NCBI RefSeq assembly: GCF_017352215.1
Contig: NZ_CP071444.1
Location: forward strand, 1,240,001 to 1,304,000
Source of the DNA: Alkalibacter rhizosphaerae
GTDB lineage: Bacteria; Bacillota; Clostridia; Eubacteriales; Alkalibacteraceae
Direction of reading: 5' to 3'
Length of the DNA: 64,000 nt
Shown piece after piece: positions 34,431 through 46,732 of this stretch. The notes under the pieces are model-generated. The model was not told the DNA's origin. It ran no database searches and saw only the letters and a program-made list of their open reading frames with translations. Both the position numbers and the translations under genes were made by a program. Within the stretch, counting starts at the first letter, position 1. Each line of letters starts with the position of its first letter.

Positions 34431-35165
34431 TCAATATATCACTTTTTTTAAATACAAGCCTTGGGGCGGTGCCGTGATCCCCGACGCCCTTCGTTCTTTT
34501 CCTTCGAACAGGTCTAGGATGGACTCCGGCTCTCTTTTCCCCTGTCCGATCTCCACCAGGGTCCCAACCATGATGCGGACCATGTTGTACAAAAATCCAT
34601 TGCCGGCGATCACAAATACGTATTCCTCTTCTTCCTTACTCAGGACAAGTTCGTGAACGGTACGCACCTTGGTGGTCGCTTCGCTTTTCGCCGAGGAGAA
34701 TGCCGTAAAATCGTGGGTGCCGATAAAATGTTCTTTTGCCCGGTCCATTCGATCAAAATCCAAAGGCTGTCGTACATGCCAAACCCGATTGTATCGAAGT
34801 CCGCTTCCCTGGGCCCTGTTCAACACCCGATACTCGTAGACTTTACCTTTCGCAGAAAATCGACTGTGGAAGTCCGATCCCCGGATCTTCGCTTCCAGAA
34901 CACGAATGTCAGGAGGCAGGTTCCCATTCCAGGCATAGGGGATCTTTTCCACCGGGATGGTGGATCCGGTTAAAAAATTTGCAGATTGTCCATAGGCGTG
35001 GACACCGGCATCTGTTCGACCAGAGCCGGCAAGCTTGATCTTCTCACCTGTCATTTTTTCCCAGACATCCATGAGGACCTGCTGTATCGCCAACCCGTTA
35101 TGCTGCACTTGCCAGCCACAATAGGCGGTTCCATCATATTCGACGATGATTTGGACGTTTTCCAT
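34431..35165 (-). CDS. truA: tRNA pseudouridine(38-40) synthase TruA
   Basis: Isomerises uridines 38-40 in the anticodon arm. 244 residues. IIVEYDGTAYCGWQVQ is the N-terminal strand, GSGRTDAGVHAYGQ holds the catalytic Asp, and FLYNMVRIMVGTLVEIG is the C-terminal signature. 18 nt after ecfT, in the usual clostridial order ecfA1-ecfA2-ecfT-truA-rplM-rpsI. Confidence 0.96.
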   Translation of the reverse strand: MENVQIIVEYDGTAYCGWQVQHNGLAIQQVLMDVWEKMTGEKIKLAGSGRTDAGVHAYGQSANFLTGSTIPVEKIPYAWNGNLPPDIRVLEAKIRGSDFHSRFSAKGKVYEYRVLNRAQGSGLRYNRVWHVRQPLDFDRMDRAKEHFIGTHDFTAFSSAKSEATTKVRTVHELVLSKEEEEYVFVIAGNGFLYNMVRIMVGTLVEIGQGKREPESILDLFEGKERRASGITAPPQGLYLKKVIY

Positions 35166-35183
35166 AAGACACACATCCCAAAA

Positions 35184-35981
35184 CTATATGAATCGGGTCA
35201 TGAATACGGCAAATACCATGACAAAGGTGGCAACGTAGGCATACATGTCCCTTCCATGAAACTTCAACTCATGCATCCGGGTCCGGTTTTCTCCGCCCCG
35301 GTAACATCTAGCCTCCATGGCAATGGCCAATTCATCGGCCCGACGAAAGGCACTGACAAACAACGGGACAAGAATTGGAATCAGATTCTTTGCCCGTTGC
35401 AGCAAATTGCCACTGTCCAGGTCTGCTCCCCTGGCTTTCTGGGCTTTCATGATCCGGTCCGTTTCCTCCATCAATGTAGGAATAAAACGAAGGGCGATAG
35501 TCATCATCATGGCCAGCTCGTGGGCGTACTTACGAACAAAAGGAACACCCCGAAGGGAGTACTCGATCCCATCCGTCAATGCGATGGGCGAAGTGGTCAG
35601 GGTCATCAGGGAGGTCCCTGTCACCAGGAAGATCAGCCGCAGGGCCATGAAAGTGGCGACTCGAAAGCCCTCTTCCGTGATCTTGAAGATCCAGAATTGC
35701 CATTTTACCGTTCCCGGTGTCATGAACAGATTGATGGCCACGGTGATCATGATGATGAAAACCAATCCTTTTACACCTCGAAGCACATACCCCACAGGTA
35801 TTTTTGATACCAGGGTGATTGCCAGAAGCATTCCAAGGGCCACCCCATACCCATACAAGTTGTCCACTACAAAAAGTGCAACGATGTAGAGCAGGGTGAA
35901 GTGTATTTTCGTTCTGGGGTCCAACCGGTGTATTATCGAATTGGTGGGATAATACTGGCCGATAGTAACATCTTTAAGCAT
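35184..35981 (-). CDS. ecfT: Energy-coupling factor transmembrane protein EcfT
   Basis: Membrane scaffold (265 residues, several hydrophobic helices) that links the ATPases EcfA1/A2 to exchangeable vitamin-binding S components such as QueT. IIHRLDPRTKI at the N-terminus and two cytoplasmic coupling helices, KAQKARGAD and AMEARCYRGG, are visible. Overlaps ecfA2 by 8 nt. Confidence 0.95.
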   Translation of the reverse strand: MLKDVTIGQYYPTNSIIHRLDPRTKIHFTLLYIVALFVVDNLYGYGVALGMLLAITLVSKIPVGYVLRGVKGLVFIIMITVAINLFMTPGTVKWQFWIFKITEEGFRVATFMALRLIFLVTGTSLMTLTTSPIALTDGIEYSLRGVPFVRKYAHELAMMMTIALRFIPTLMEETDRIMKAQKARGADLDSGNLLQRAKNLIPILVPLFVSAFRRADELAIAMEARCYRGGENRTRMHELKFHGRDMYAYVATFVMVFAVFMTRFI

Positions 35982-36837
35982 CTTGTTTTCTCCTAATCAT
36001 TTTCACGATCTCTTCCTGCGCCTGCTCCAGCGTATATGCATTCTGGTTTACCAAAGGATCCGTCTTTTTCAATTCCCTCATCAGGTAGGTCACCTGGGGA
36101 ACGGCAAGGCCGATGTTCTCCAGCATTTCCGCCTGGGAAAAGACATTTTCCGGTGTATCGTACAGTGCAAGTTTCCCTTTGGACATGACCATGATCTTGT
36201 CCACGAACTTGGCGATGTCTTCCATGCTGTGGGAGACCAGCACCACCGTGATCTTGTTGGTTTCGTGCAAGGAACGAATGACGCGAAGTATGTCATCCCG
36301 ACCTTTTGGATCCAAGCCGGCTGTGGGTTCGTCCAGGACCAGTACTTCCGGTTCCATGGCCAATACCCCTGCAATGGCGACCCGTCGCATTTGTCCGCCG
36401 CTGAGCTCGAATGGCGACTTGTCTTTTACTGTATCATAATCCAGCCCTACCAACTCAATGGCTTGCTGTACCCTTTTTTCGATTTCATCCTTCTTCAACC
36501 CAAGGTTCGTCGGTCCGAAGGCCACGTCCTTTGCGACGGTCTCTTCAAACAGCTGGTGTTCCGGATATTGAAATACCAGGCCCACCTTTTGGCGAATGGT
36601 TTTTGGATTGACGTTCTTGGCGTTGATGTCCAACTCGTCCAGAAAAACGGTTCCGCCGGTAGGCTTCAACAGGACATTCAAGTGCTGGATCAATGTAGAT
36701 TTCCCGCTTCCGGTATGACCGATCAATCCGATAAAGGTTCCTTTTTCGATGGTGGCCGTGACCTGATCCAATGCGATGGATTCAAATGGGGTACCTTCCG
36801 AGTATATGTGAGATAAGTTCTTGATATCTATTGACAT
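35974..36837 (-). CDS. ecfA2: Energy-coupling factor ATPase EcfA2
   Basis: ABC ATPase of 287 residues. Walker [12 protein letters not shown]-loop [13 protein letters not shown], signature [10 protein letters not shown], Walker [13 protein letters not shown] and switch His (VLVSHSMED) are intact. The EHQLFE stretch after the Q-loop is typical of EcfA2. Forms the heterodimer with EcfA1; gene ends overlap on both sides. Confidence 0.95.
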   Translation of the reverse strand: MSIDIKNLSHIYSEGTPFESIALDQVTATIEKGTFIGLIGHTGSGKSTLIQHLNVLLKPTGGTVFLDELDINAKNVNPKTIRQKVGLVFQYPEHQLFEETVAKDVAFGPTNLGLKKDEIEKRVQQAIELVGLDYDTVKDKSPFELSGGQMRRVAIAGVLAMEPEVLVLDEPTAGLDPKGRDDILRVIRSLHETNKITVVLVSHSMEDIAKFVDKIMVMSKGKLALYDTPENVFSQAEMLENIGLAVPQVTYLMRELKKTDPLVNQNAYTLEQAQEEIVKMIRRKQDA

Positions 36838-37661
36838 AGGGCATCCACCATTTCATGCACCGTCAGAACATCGCTGCTGGCCAGCAGGTTTTCCTTCTTC
36901 AAATTGTAGGCCAATTCCGTGATCTGAGGGACATCCAATCGCAAACTCTTCAATTTTTCCACTTGATTCAAAATTTCCCTTGGGGTTCCTTCCATGGCTA
37001 TTTTGCCATTGTCCATTACTAAAATACGGTCTGCATCCACCACTTCATCCATATAATGGGTGATGTGCAGGATGGTGATGTTTTCCTCTTTGTTCAAGCG
37101 CTTGATGGTATCCATGACTTCCTTGCGGCCAGACGGATCCAACATGGCGGTAGGTTCATCCAGAACGATGCATTTCGGCTTCATGGCCAAAATACCTGCA
37201 ATGGCGATCCGCTGTTTTTGACCGCCCGACAATTGATGGGGCTTCTTGTTTTTGTAGTCTCCCATTTCCACGTTGTCCAGGGCTTCATCCACTCGTCTTC
37301 GTATTTCTTTAGGATCCACACCAAGATTTTCCGGACCGAAAGCCACTTCTTCTTCCACCAGGGTGGCAACCAGCTGATTGTCCGGATTTTGGAATACCAT
37401 GCCGGCATTTTGCCGGACTTCCCAAATTCGGTCATGATCTTTTGTATTGATCCCCGACACGATCACATCTCCGGACGTGGGAAACAATATGGCATTGATC
37501 ATTTTTGAAAGGGTGGATTTTCCGGAACCGTTGTGTCCAATGATCCCAATAAACTCCCCTTCTTGAACGGAAAAGCTCACATCATCTACTGCCAGCGTGT
37601 CTTCCCCTTCATGTTTTTCATATATATAACCGACGTTTTTAAATTCGATCATTGTATTCAT
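36828..37661 (-). CDS. ecfA1: Energy-coupling factor ATPase EcfA1
   Basis: ABC ATPase of about 277 residues. Walker [15 protein letters not shown]-loop [16 protein letters not shown] (the EcfA1 variant), signature [10 protein letters not shown], Walker [12 protein letters not shown] and ITHYMDE switch. ATG 37661 follows GAGG; a longer in-frame start lies in the intergenic region. First gene of the ECF module, 65 nt after rplQ and behind its terminator-like hairpin, so it may receive ribosomal operon readthrough. Confidence 0.94.
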   Translation of the reverse strand: MNTMIEFKNVGYIYEKHEGEDTLAVDDVSFSVQEGEFIGIIGHNGSGKSTLSKMINAILFPTSGDVIVSGINTKDHDRIWEVRQNAGMVFQNPDNQLVATLVEEEVAFGPENLGVDPKEIRRRVDEALDNVEMGDYKNKKPHQLSGGQKQRIAIAGILAMKPKCIVLDEPTAMLDPSGRKEVMDTIKRLNKEENITILHITHYMDEVVDADRILVMDNGKIAMEGTPREILNQVEKLKSLRLDVPQITELAYNLKKENLLASSDVLTVHEMVDALCQ

Positions 37662-37693
37662 AAATGCCTCATTCCTGTAAAAAATGGACAAAA

Positions 37694-37717
37694 GGGATTA
37701 AACTTTTGTTTAATCCC
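37694..37717 (-). terminator. Terminator-like hairpin after rplQ
   Basis: Perfect 10-bp stem GGGATTAAAC/GTTTAATCCC with an AAAA loop, then TTTTG on the minus strand. The U-run is short, so readthrough into ecfA1 is likely. Confidence 0.7.
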
Positions 37718-37726
37718 ACAGTCTCA

Positions 37727-38068
37727 TTATACCAGCTCGATCAAAGCCGCTTCTGCAGCGTCGCCTCTTCGTTGCCCAAGTTTGTAAATTCTTGTGTAGC
37801 CACCGTTTCGCTCTTTGTACTTCGGTGCGATTTCGTCAAAAAGCTTTGCCACTACCGCTTCGCTGTTGATGTAGGCCAAGGCTTGTCTTCTTGCGTGAAG
37901 ATCACCTCGTTTACCCAACGTAATCATCTTCTCGGCAATTCTGCCTGTTTCTTTCGCTCTGGTGATTGTGGTTTCCAGTTTCCCATTATCCAATAAGGCC
38001 GTAACCAGATTTCGTAGCATTGCTCTTCTCTGATCTGTGGGACGTCCCAGTTTTCGATAACCAGCCAT
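37727..38068 (-). CDS. rplQ: Ribosomal protein L17
   Basis: 50S protein at the exit tunnel, 113 residues, the short bacterial form. [19 protein letters not shown] is the signature. Last gene of the long ribosomal operon, 15 nt after rpoA. Confidence 0.98.
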   Translation of the reverse strand: MAGYRKLGRPTDQRRAMLRNLVTALLDNGKLETTITRAKETGRIAEKMITLGKRGDLHARRQALAYINSEAVVAKLFDEIAPKYKERNGGYTRIYKLGQRRGDAAEAALIELV

Positions 38069-38083
38069 CTTTATCCCTCCTTC

Positions 38084-39031
38084 TTACTCGTCGCTTTGTC
38101 TTAATCCCAAGCCGATCTCTGCCAGCTTGAATTTTATTTCGTTTAAAGATTTTTTCCCGAGGTTTCGAACTTTCATCATGTCTTCCTCGGATTTTTGCGT
38201 CAATTCTTCCACCGTGTTGATGTTTGCTCTTCGCAGACAATTGCTGGAGCGTACAGACAACTCCAACTCTTCGATGGACATTTCCAGCATTTTTTCTTTC
38301 TTGTTTTCTTCCTTTTCCACCATGATCTCAACGGTTCCTACATGATCGGTCAGGTCGATGAACAAACTCAAATGCTCGTTTAGTATCTTGGCAGACAGGG
38401 AAACCGCCTCTTCCGGGGTGATGGTGCCGTCTGTCCACAATTCCAACGTCAATTTGTCGAAATCTGTTACTTGGCCGACTCGGGTATCTTCTACCGAATA
38501 GTTCACTTTTTTCACCGTGGTGAAAGAAGAGTCTACCGGTATGGTCCCGATGGGCTGGTCTTTGGACTTGTTTTTCTCCGCAGAGACGTATCCACGACCT
38601 TTTTCCAGTACGATCTCCATATTGAGCTCCGATCCCGCACTTAGTTCTGCAATGTGCAGTTCGGGATTCAAAATTTCCACATCTGCATCAGCAATGATGT
38701 CCCCTGCCGTCACTTCTCCTTCCCCTTTCGCTTCAATGCGAACGGTTTTTGGCTCATCGCAATAAAGCTTTGCAGCCAATCCCTTCAGGTTCAGAATAAT
38801 TTCCACGACATCTTCCTTCACGCCGGAAATGGTAGAAAATTCATGAAGCACGCCGTCGATTTTTACGCTGGTCACAGCTACACCCGGTAAAGATGACAGC
38901 ATGATCCTTCGCAGGGAATTTCCCAACGTGGTACCATAGCCTCTTTCCAAAGGTTCAACAACGAACTTCCCATATTTGCTGTCTTCTGAAATATCAATTA
39001 CTTCGATTCTCGGTTTTTCAATTTCTATCAT
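38084..39031 (-). CDS. rpoA: RNA polymerase alpha subunit
   Basis: 315 residues. The N-terminal assembly domain has [20 protein letters not shown]; the C-terminal domain (about 245-315) has [16 protein letters not shown] and [15 protein letters not shown] for DNA and activator contact. Usual position between rpsD and rplQ. Confidence 0.98.
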   Translation of the reverse strand: MIEIEKPRIEVIDISEDSKYGKFVVEPLERGYGTTLGNSLRRIMLSSLPGVAVTSVKIDGVLHEFSTISGVKEDVVEIILNLKGLAAKLYCDEPKTVRIEAKGEGEVTAGDIIADADVEILNPELHIAELSAGSELNMEIVLEKGRGYVSAEKNKSKDQPIGTIPVDSSFTTVKKVNYSVEDTRVGQVTDFDKLTLELWTDGTITPEEAVSLSAKILNEHLSLFIDLTDHVGTVEIMVEKEENKKEKMLEMSIEELELSVRSSNCLRRANINTVEELTQKSEEDMMKVRNLGKKSLNEIKFKLAEIGLGLRQSDE

Positions 39032-39094
39032 TATAAACCCTCCCGTTTAATATTAGAATCCGTTGGCTTTTGAGGGTAACTAATCTATAAATGT

Positions 39095-39721
39095 CTATCT
39101 TGAATACAGCTCGACGATCAAGTGCTCTTCAATGTTCAAGTCGATGTCGTCTCTTGCAGGCAATGCAAGAACTTTTCCCTCGAGCTTTTCAAAATCAGTT
39201 TCCAACCATTTTGGTGTAACTTTGCTGGATGTAGACTCCAGAACGGTTTTGAACTTTTCAGATTTCTTGCTCTTTTCAGCTACCTGGATGACATCTCCCT
39301 CACCAACCAAGAAGGAAGGAATATTCACCTTGTTGCCATTGACGGTAAAGTGTCCATGCAACACCAATTGTCTCGCTTCTTTTCTGGAAGAAGCAAATCC
39401 TGCGCGGTATACGGAATTATCCAGTCTTCTTTCCAGGAATTGAAGCAAGTTCTCACCTGTGATTCCGCGTTTCTTTTCTGCCATTTCAAAATACAAACGG
39501 AATTGTTTTTCCAGAATGCCGTAAATTCTTTTGACCTTCTGCTTTTCTCGCAACTGAAGACCGTATTCCGACAATTTTGTTCGTCGTTGTCCGTGCTGAC
39601 CAGGTGCAAATGCTCTTTTTTCCATGGGGCACTTGCCGCTGTAGCACTTGTCCCCTTTCAGGTACATTTTCATGTTTTCTCTTCTGCACAATCTGCAGGA
39701 TGCTTCTGTATATCTAGCCAT
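39095..39721 (-). CDS. rpsD: Ribosomal protein S4
   Basis: Primary 16S-binding protein and known autoregulator, 208 residues. [15 protein letters not shown] with the following [11 protein letters not shown] gives four cysteines, so this is the zinc-binding form. The S4 domain [20 protein letters not shown] is intact. The 63-nt gap to rpoA is larger than others in the operon. Confidence 0.98.
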   Translation of the reverse strand: MARYTEASCRLCRRENMKMYLKGDKCYSGKCPMEKRAFAPGQHGQRRTKLSEYGLQLREKQKVKRIYGILEKQFRLYFEMAEKKRGITGENLLQFLERRLDNSVYRAGFASSRKEARQLVLHGHFTVNGNKVNIPSFLVGEGDVIQVAEKSKKSEKFKTVLESTSSKVTPKWLETDFEKLEGKVLALPARDDIDLNIEEHLIVELYSR

Positions 39722-39748
39722 TCGTATATAACACCTCCTATTCTTCTA

Positions 39749-40144
39749 TTACACTCTTCTTCTTTTCGGTGGTCTGCATCCGTTGTGCGGAATTGGCGTA
39801 ACGTCCTTAATGGAGGATATTTCCAACCCTGCTGCTTGCAGTGATCGAATTGCCGCTTCTCGTCCGGATCCAGGTCCTTTGACAAATACTTCGATACTTC
39901 TCAAACCATGCTCCATGGCCGATTTTGCCGCTTCTTCTGCTGCCATTTGTGCTGCAAAAGGAGTGCTTTTTTTGGAACCTTTGAAGCCCATTCCTCCGGC
40001 GCTGGCCCAAGAAATGGAATTTCCAGTTACATCGGTAATGGTAATGATGGTATTGTTGAACGTGGACTGAATGTGGGCTTGTCCTCGCTCTATATTCTTT
40101 TTGATTTTCTTTTTTCTACTTCGAACAACTTTTTTTGCTGCCAT
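39749..40144 (-). CDS. rpsK: Ribosomal protein S11
   Basis: 30S platform protein, 131 residues. [16 protein letters not shown] and [16 protein letters not shown] are conserved, with the C-terminal [16 protein letters not shown]. Confidence 0.98.
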   Translation of the reverse strand: MAAKKVVRSRKKKIKKNIERGQAHIQSTFNNTIITITDVTGNSISWASAGGMGFKGSKKSTPFAAQMAAEEAAKSAMEHGLRSIEVFVKGPGSGREAAIRSLQAAGLEISSIKDVTPIPHNGCRPPKRRRV

Positions 40145-40165
40145 GCCTATTTTCCCTCCTTACCA

Positions 40166-40531
40166 CTATTTTTTCTTTCGAACCAATCTCTTCGGACCTT
40201 TTCTTGTTCTTGCGTTGGTCTTGGTCTTTTGTCCTCGTACTGGAAGACCTTTTCTATGTCGCAGTCCTCTATAACTTCCAATTTCGATCAAGCGCTTGAT
40301 GTTCAAGTTCACTTCTCTTCGAAGGTCCCCTTCTACGTCAAAATCTGCATCGATAATGGATCGCAATTCATTGACTTCGGTTTCGGTAAGGTCTTTCACT
40401 CGCGTATCTGGATTGATCCCCGCTTTTCCCAAGATCTTTTGGGCGCTGGTTTTGCCAATTCCAAAAATGTAGGTCAGACCAATTTCAACTCGTTTATCTC
40501 TTGGTAAGTCAACACCGGCTATTCTTGCCAT
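40166..40531 (-). CDS. rpsM: Ribosomal protein S13
   Basis: 30S head protein at the subunit bridge, 121 residues. [37 protein letters not shown] and a basic tail match the family. Confidence 0.98.
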   Translation of the reverse strand: MARIAGVDLPRDKRVEIGLTYIFGIGKTSAQKILGKAGINPDTRVKDLTETEVNELRSIIDADFDVEGDLRREVNLNIKRLIEIGSYRGLRHRKGLPVRGQKTKTNARTRKGPKRLVRKKK

Positions 40532-40627
40532 TAAATGTTACACCTCCTGTTAATTTTTGATAGTTTATTTTTCATGAAGAACATAGCAGTATCCCATAGA
40601 TACTCAGCCGCAACTATATTCATATTT

Positions 40628-40981
<354 letters not shown>

Positions 40982-40985
<4 letters not shown>

Positions 40986-41287
40986 TTAACATCCTCCTGT
41001 TCTCCAATAAGGCAATCTTTTTTGTATCGATCCAGCCCTCTTCGCACTTCTGCGTTGTTTATTTTTTTACCTTTTGACAGTTTTTCATTGATTTCTTCAA
41101 TAACAAAATTGGTCTTGGCAACATGCTTGACTTTCTTCGCTTTGTTTTTTTCCACTCTTCGCAAGTCTCCATCCGCCAAGCTCAGCATATTCTCCGGCAG
41201 CAGGTTCACCACTACCATGAATTTGCCTTTGTCTCGACCGGCGATGGATCGCACGACCTGTCCCAAAATTATTTCATTGTTTTCCAT
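40982..41287 (-). CDS. KOW-domain RNA-binding protein (L14e-like)
   Basis: 101 residues. An N-terminal KOW motif, [20 protein letters not shown], is followed by a lysine-rich helical part. Similar small proteins occur between map and infA in many Clostridia and are annotated as KOW or L14e-like; a ribosome-related role is suspected but unproven. The start ATG 41287 follows GAGG; the longer frame upstream overlaps map and is not conserved. Overlaps infA, so translation is probably coupled. Confidence 0.88.
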
Positions 41288-41301
41288 TTCCCACCTCAAA
41301 G

Positions 41302-42050
41302 CTACTCTTTCGTGAGTATCAAAGGTTCCCCGTCTTCCGTTATGGCAATAGTGTGCTCGTAATGGGCGGATCTTTTGCCGTCCAATGTCACCACTGTCCA
41401 ATTGTCGGAAAGGGTTTTAACCTTGTGCGTTCCTTCGTTGACCATGGGTTCGATGGCCAAAGCCATGCCCGGAGTCAATCGAGGGCCTCTGTTGGGAATG
41501 CCATAGTTGGGTATGGGAGGATCTTCATGCATGTCCTTCCCGATACCGTGTCCTACGTAATCCACAACGACGGAAAATCCGTTTTCTTCCACTGTCTGTT
41601 GTATTCTGCTGGATATATCGGATAGCCTGTTGCCGTTCATTGCATAAGCAATGCCGTCGTAAAAGCTTTTTCTGGTTACTTCGATCAGCCGCTTGGCGTC
41701 ATCATCAATGGCACCTACCGGGTAGGTTTTTGCCGAATCGCCAACATAACCGTATAAAATCGCCCCTACGTCAACACTGACGATATCTCCCTCATGCAAT
41801 ACCCGTTTGGAGGGAATGCCGTGTACGACTTCTTCATTTACCGAAGCACAAATGGATGCAGGGAATCCCTGATAACCTTTAAAAGCAGGAATTGCTCCGG
41901 CTCTTCTTATAAATTCTTCCGCCAGTCTGTCCAGTTCCATTGTAGTGATTCCAGGTTTGATGTGCTTTGCCATCTCTCTATGAACTCCTGCTACAATCTT
42001 ACCTGCTTTTTTCATTAATTGAATCTCTTCCGGCGATTTAACGATTATCA

Positions 42051-42051
<1 letters not shown>
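41302..42051 (-). CDS. map: Methionine aminopeptidase, type I
   Basis: Removes the initiator methionine. 249 residues, pita-bread fold. Metal ligands are visible in [21 protein letters not shown] (the two Asp), [13 protein letters not shown] (His), [10 protein letters not shown] (Glu) and the last Glu near AITEDGEP. No N-terminal zinc finger. Its ATG overlaps the adk stop by 1 nt (TAATG). Confidence 0.97.
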
Positions 42052-42713
<662 letters not shown>

Positions 42714-42722
42714 CTAACCGGT

Positions 42723-43979
42723 CTACTTCAAAAATCCATCATAGTGACGCATCATCATCTGGGCTTCCAACTGCTTCACCGTTTCAAGGGCAACACCCAC
42801 CACGATCAACAGACTTGTTCCTCCAAATTGAAGGTTTATGTTCATTACGTTGCCAAGTATGATCGGAATGATTGCCACAGCCGCCAGAAATACTCCGCCA
42901 AACAGGGTCAGTTTCGTCACTGATTTATTGATGTATTCCGTCGTAGGTCGACCCGGTCGGATCCCCGGAATAAAACCACCGTTCTTTTTCAAGTTACCGG
43001 CGATCTCAATGGGATTGAAGGTGATTGCGGTATAAAAAAACGTAAACGCAATAATCAAAACCAGGTACATAATGGTAGTGATGGTAGTTCCCCATCCGAA
43101 GTACTTTACGATCCAATTTGCGATCCCGGAATTGGGAAAGAAATTGGCCAGGGTTGCAGGGAACATGGTGATGGAACTTGCAAAAATAACCGGGATAACG
43201 CCGCTCATGTTTACCTTCAAAGGTATATGAGTGCTTTGTCCCCCGTACATCTTGCGTCCAACGACCCGCTTCGAATACTGCACCGGAATTCTTCTTTGTC
43301 CTTCTTGCACTGCGATAACGCCGATGATGACAATAACGGCAAATGCCACAAATACGACAAGGCTAAAGATGTTCAATGTTCCAACCTGAACATACTCGAA
43401 CAACCCTTTTATTCCGCCTGGCAGTCTGGAAATGATGCTGACAAAAATGATCAGCGAGATACCATTCCCGACGCCGTTTTCTGTGATCTGCTCTCCCAAC
43501 CACATCAAAAATGCGGTTCCGGCAGTAATGGTGATGACGGCCAAGGTTACGGTAAACCAGGTCTTTTCTGTCATGATCTGTTGGAATGTCAAGGTCAGAC
43601 CCAGCGCTTGGACCAATGCCAGTACTACTGTCAAATATCTGGTGTATTGCGCCAGCTTCTTTCTTCCTTCTTCCCCTTCTTTGCTCAACCGCTCCAAAGC
43701 AGGTATGGCAAAAGTCAAAAGATTCATGATGATCGAAGCATTGATGTAAGGAGTGATACTCATGGCAAAGATGGTGAAATTGCTAAAGTTTCCTCCGGAG
43801 AAAATATCATAAAACCCCAACATGCCTCCATCTTGAATGTATTGGGCCAACACCGTCGTATCGATGTACGGTACGGATATAAAGCTGCCCAAACGATAGA
43901 TGAAAAGCATGATCAGCGTAAAAATGATCTTCTTCCTTAAATCAGGTATTTTCCACGCATCCCGCAAGGTAGAGAGCAT
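42723..43979 (-). CDS. secY: Protein translocase channel SecY
   Basis: 418 residues with ten membrane helices, the main pore of the Sec translocon. LGSFISVPYIDTTVL near the start, GIGNGISLIIFVSI-like helix 5 region, RIPVQYSKRVVG and IPLKVNMSGVIPVIFA are conserved, as is FNPIEIAGNLKKNGGFIPGI. Lies 1 nt after rplO. Confidence 0.98.
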   Translation of the reverse strand: MLSTLRDAWKIPDLRKKIIFTLIMLFIYRLGSFISVPYIDTTVLAQYIQDGGMLGFYDIFSGGNFSNFTIFAMSITPYINASIIMNLLTFAIPALERLSKEGEEGRKKLAQYTRYLTVVLALVQALGLTLTFQQIMTEKTWFTVTLAVITITAGTAFLMWLGEQITENGVGNGISLIIFVSIISRLPGGIKGLFEYVQVGTLNIFSLVVFVAFAVIVIIGVIAVQEGQRRIPVQYSKRVVGRKMYGGQSTHIPLKVNMSGVIPVIFASSITMFPATLANFFPNSGIANWIVKYFGWGTTITTIMYLVLIIAFTFFYTAITFNPIEIAGNLKKNGGFIPGIRPGRPTTEYINKSVTKLTLFGGVFLAAVAIIPIILGNVMNINLQFGGTSLLIVVGVALETVKQLEAQMMMRHYDGFLK

Positions 43980-43980
43980 A

Positions 43981-44424
43981 TTAGATCACCTCTACCTTTC
44001 CTCCGGCAGATACGATCTTCTCCTCAGCAGCTTTGCTGATTTTGTTCGCCTTTACCGTTAAAGATACGTTTATGTCTCCATTCCCAAGCACTTTGATACC
44101 CGTAAGGGTTTTCTTCACCAAACCAGCCTCTTTAAGCAGTTCCGGCGTCACTTCTGTGTTTGCAGTAAAAACATTCAAATCTTCTACGTTGACGATCGCG
44201 TAGTCTCTTCTAAATTTAGCATTGCTGAAACCTCTTTTAGGGAGTCTTCTAGCAAGGGGCATTTGCCCACCTTCAAAACCAATTCGCACACCGCCTCCAG
44301 ATCTGGATTTTTGACCATCCTGTCCACGGCCGGCTGTTTTTCCCTGACCTGTTGCAGTACCTCTACCTTTTCGCTTCTTCTTGCTTGTAGAGCCGGCTGC
44401 AGGTTTTAGCTCATGTAATTTCAT
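43981..44424 (-). CDS. rplO: Ribosomal protein L15
   Basis: 147 residues. [21 protein letters not shown] and the glycine-rich [20 protein letters not shown] stretch are family marks. Confidence 0.98.
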   Translation of the reverse strand: MKLHELKPAAGSTSKKKRKGRGTATGQGKTAGRGQDGQKSRSGGGVRIGFEGGQMPLARRLPKRGFSNAKFRRDYAIVNVEDLNVFTANTEVTPELLKEAGLVKKTLTGIKVLGNGDINVSLTVKANKISKAAEEKIVSAGGKVEVI

Positions 44425-44437
44425 CTGTTACACCTCC

Positions 44438-44617
44438 TTATACTTCTTCTACTTCCAGCATGAAGTCAATCTTTTGTATCATCCCTCTAATTTGAGGTGT
44501 ATCTTCTTTGATCACAGTCTGACCGATTTTTTTTAGTCCCAAGGCTTCCACGGTAGCAATTTGCTTATCCAGTCGGCCTATCTTGCTCTTTTTTAAAGTA
44601 ATCTTCAAATTTGGCAA
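44438..44617 (-). CDS. rpmD: Ribosomal protein L30 (TTG start)
   Basis: 59 residues: [19 protein letters not shown], then [15 protein letters not shown] and a tail ending LEVEEV. The start is TTG 44617, 8 nt after AGGAGG; there is no ATG upstream in frame. It fits the gap between rpsE and rplO exactly. Confidence 0.95.
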   Translation of the reverse strand: MPNLKITLKKSKIGRLDKQIATVEALGLKKIGQTVIKEDTPQIRGMIQKIDFMLEVEEV

Positions 44618-44629
44618 GGATACTCCCTC

Positions 44630-45136
44630 CTATCCTAGAATTTCTTCTACAGTTTTTCCTCTTAATTTCGCCACTTGTTCAACCGTGGTCAATCGGGCCA
44701 AACCTTCCATGGTCGCATTGACCATGTTTCTTGCGTTGTTGGTTCCCAACGATTTGGTTCGAATGTCACGAACTCCAGCCAACTCCAAAACCGCACGTAC
44801 AGGTCCTCCGGCAATAACGCCAGTACCTTGTCCAGCCGGTTTCAGCAAAACGCTGCCCGCTCCATAATGTCCGACGACTTGGTGAGGAATGGTGGTATTG
44901 GACAACGGAATTTTGATCAAATTCTTTTTGGCGTCTTCGATACCCTTTCGAATGGCTTCCGGGATCTCGATGGCTTTACCGACTCCGGCGCCTACGTGTC
45001 CATTCTCGTCTCCAACGATCACCAGACAGCTGAATCTGAAGTTTCGGCCACCCTTGACGACTTTTGTTACTCTGTTTATTGATACGACCCGTTCCTTCAG
45101 GTCGAGTTTGCTAGCATCTATCAATTTTCGCTGCAT
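44630..45136 (-). CDS. rpsE: Ribosomal protein S5
   Basis: 168 residues. [18 protein letters not shown] followed by [14 protein letters not shown] is the double-stranded RNA-binding signature. Its stop lies within the ribosome binding region of rpmD. Confidence 0.98.
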   Translation of the reverse strand: MQRKLIDASKLDLKERVVSINRVTKVVKGGRNFRFSCLVIVGDENGHVGAGVGKAIEIPEAIRKGIEDAKKNLIKIPLSNTTIPHQVVGHYGAGSVLLKPAGQGTGVIAGGPVRAVLELAGVRDIRTKSLGTNNARNMVNATMEGLARLTTVEQVAKLRGKTVEEILG

Positions 45137-45153
45137 GGATTAACCTCCTTTTC

Positions 45154-45522
45154 CTAAAACTTGAGTCCGGCTTCTCTTGCTCCTTCAGCCAGTTCTTTTA
45201 CCTTTCCATGGTAGATGTATCCGCCTCGGTCGAAAACGACGTTTTCAATTCCCTTGGCCAATGCTTTCTTTGCGATTTCCGCTCCAACTGCTTTTGCGGC
45301 AGCCTTGTTTCTTGTCGAAGAAATCGTTTCTTTCAATTCCTTGTCCAATGTAGAAGCGCTGACCAACGTTGTTCCGTTGGAATCGTCTATAATTTGCGCA
45401 TAGATGTTTGCGTTGCTGCGGTACACGTTCAATCTCGGTTTTTCCGTTGTTCCGCTCAACTTGAAACGCAGCCTTCTATGTCTGTTTTTTCTGATTTTGT
45501 TTTTAACAGGCTTTTTTATCAT
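45154..45522 (-). CDS. rplR: Ribosomal protein L18
   Basis: 5S rRNA-binding protein, 122 residues. [19 protein letters not shown] and [19 protein letters not shown] are conserved. Confidence 0.98.
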   Translation of the reverse strand: MIKKPVKNKIRKNRHRRLRFKLSGTTEKPRLNVYRSNANIYAQIIDDSNGTTLVSASTLDKELKETISSTRNKAAAKAVGAEIAKKALAKGIENVVFDRGGYIYHGKVKELAEGAREAGLKF

Positions 45523-45539
45523 TTGGAATCACTCCCTTC

Positions 45540-46076
45540 CTACTTACCGGTTTTTCCTTCCTTACGTCTGATGTACTCGTTGGCATACTTGATTCCCTTG
45601 CCTTTGTACGGTTCTGGTTGTCGTTTCTTTCGAATGTTGGCTGCGTGCTCTCCAACTTTCTCCTTGTCGATTCCTCGAACAATGATTTTATTGTTTCCTT
45701 CCACTTCCGTTTCGATACCTTCCGGATCGTCCATTTCCACCGGATGGGAATATCCCAGGTTCAACGTCAGTTTCTTTCCTTGCTTTGCTGCTCTGTATCC
45801 AACACCATTGATTTCCAGTCGCTTTTCATATCCTGCGCTGACACCAACAACCATGTTGTTGATCAAGGATCGGGTCAACCCGTGCAGAGCCCTGTGTTCT
45901 TTCTTGTCACTGGGTCTGGTGATGACCAGCGTGTCGTCCATTTGCTCTACTTTCATGTCACCATGAATGGTTCGTTTCAGTTCACCTTTCGGTCCTTTTA
46001 CGGTGACATTGCTTCCGTCAATCGTAATGGTCACTCCCGCGGGAATAGCTACAGGCATTTTTCCTATTCTAGACAT
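45540..46076 (-). CDS. rplF: Ribosomal protein L6
   Basis: 178 residues, two similar domains. [14 protein letters not shown] at the N-terminus and [22 protein letters not shown] at the C-terminus (the family signature) are clear. Confidence 0.98.
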   Translation of the reverse strand: MSRIGKMPVAIPAGVTITIDGSNVTVKGPKGELKRTIHGDMKVEQMDDTLVITRPSDKKEHRALHGLTRSLINNMVVGVSAGYEKRLEINGVGYRAAKQGKKLTLNLGYSHPVEMDDPEGIETEVEGNNKIIVRGIDKEKVGEHAANIRKKRQPEPYKGKGIKYANEYIRRKEGKTGK

Positions 46077-46103
46077 TCTAACACCTCCTATGATGATGAT
46101 TTG

Positions 46104-46502
46104 TTACCAAACGTAACAAAGCACCTCTCCGCCTACTCCAACTTTTCTTGCTGTTTTATCCGTAACAACACCTTTTGATGTAGAGATAATTGCAATACCT
46201 AGTCCGTTAAGCACTTTTGGGATTTCATTTTTGCCAGTGTAAACACGAAGACCTGGCTTAGAAATTCTCTTGATCCCGGAAATAACCTTTTGCTTGTTCT
46301 CCCCGTATTTTAATGCGATCTTGATCATTCCTTGCTTGTCATCCTCTGTGTATTCCACATTCTTGATAAAACCTTCTTCCAACAAAATGCCGGCAATTGC
46401 CTTTTTCTCATTGGATGCGGGTATCGTTACATAATCATGTTTCGCGTTTTGCGCATTACGAATTCTCGTAAGCATATCTGCGATCGGATCGGTCATTACC
46501 AT
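46104..46502 (-). CDS. rpsH: Ribosomal protein S8
   Basis: 132 residues; binds the central domain of 16S rRNA and often controls spc operon translation. [14 protein letters not shown] and the C-terminal [18 protein letters not shown] are diagnostic. The first of two nearby ATG codons has the better spacing to GGAGGT. Confidence 0.98.
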   Translation of the reverse strand: MVMTDPIADMLTRIRNAQNAKHDYVTIPASNEKKAIAGILLEEGFIKNVEYTEDDKQGMIKIALKYGENKQKVISGIKRISKPGLRVYTGKNEIPKVLNGLGIAIISTSKGVVTDKTARKVGVGGEVLCYVW

Positions 46503-46531
46503 TTTGTGTACCTCCTTCCACTATACAAATC

Positions 46532-46717
46532 TTACCAACTCGCTTTTTTTACGCCTGGTATTTCGCCTTTATAGGCCATTTCTCTAAAACATATTCTGCA
46601 GACGCCGAATTTTCTTAAATACGCATGCGGTCTTCCGCAAATACGGCATCGGTTATAAGCTCTTGTTGAATATTTCGGTGTTTTTTGTTGCTTGTTCACC
46701 ATCGCTTTTTTTGCCAC
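46532..46717 (-). CDS. rpsN: Ribosomal protein S14, zinc-binding type Z
   Basis: 61 residues. [20 protein letters not shown] then CFRE gives four cysteines for zinc. This short type is the usual one in the spc operon of Gram-positive bacteria. Confidence 0.98.
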   Translation of the reverse strand: MAKKAMVNKQQKTPKYSTRAYNRCRICGRPHAYLRKFGVCRICFREMAYKGEIPGVKKASW

Positions 46718-46732
46718 TTTTATTCCTCCTTC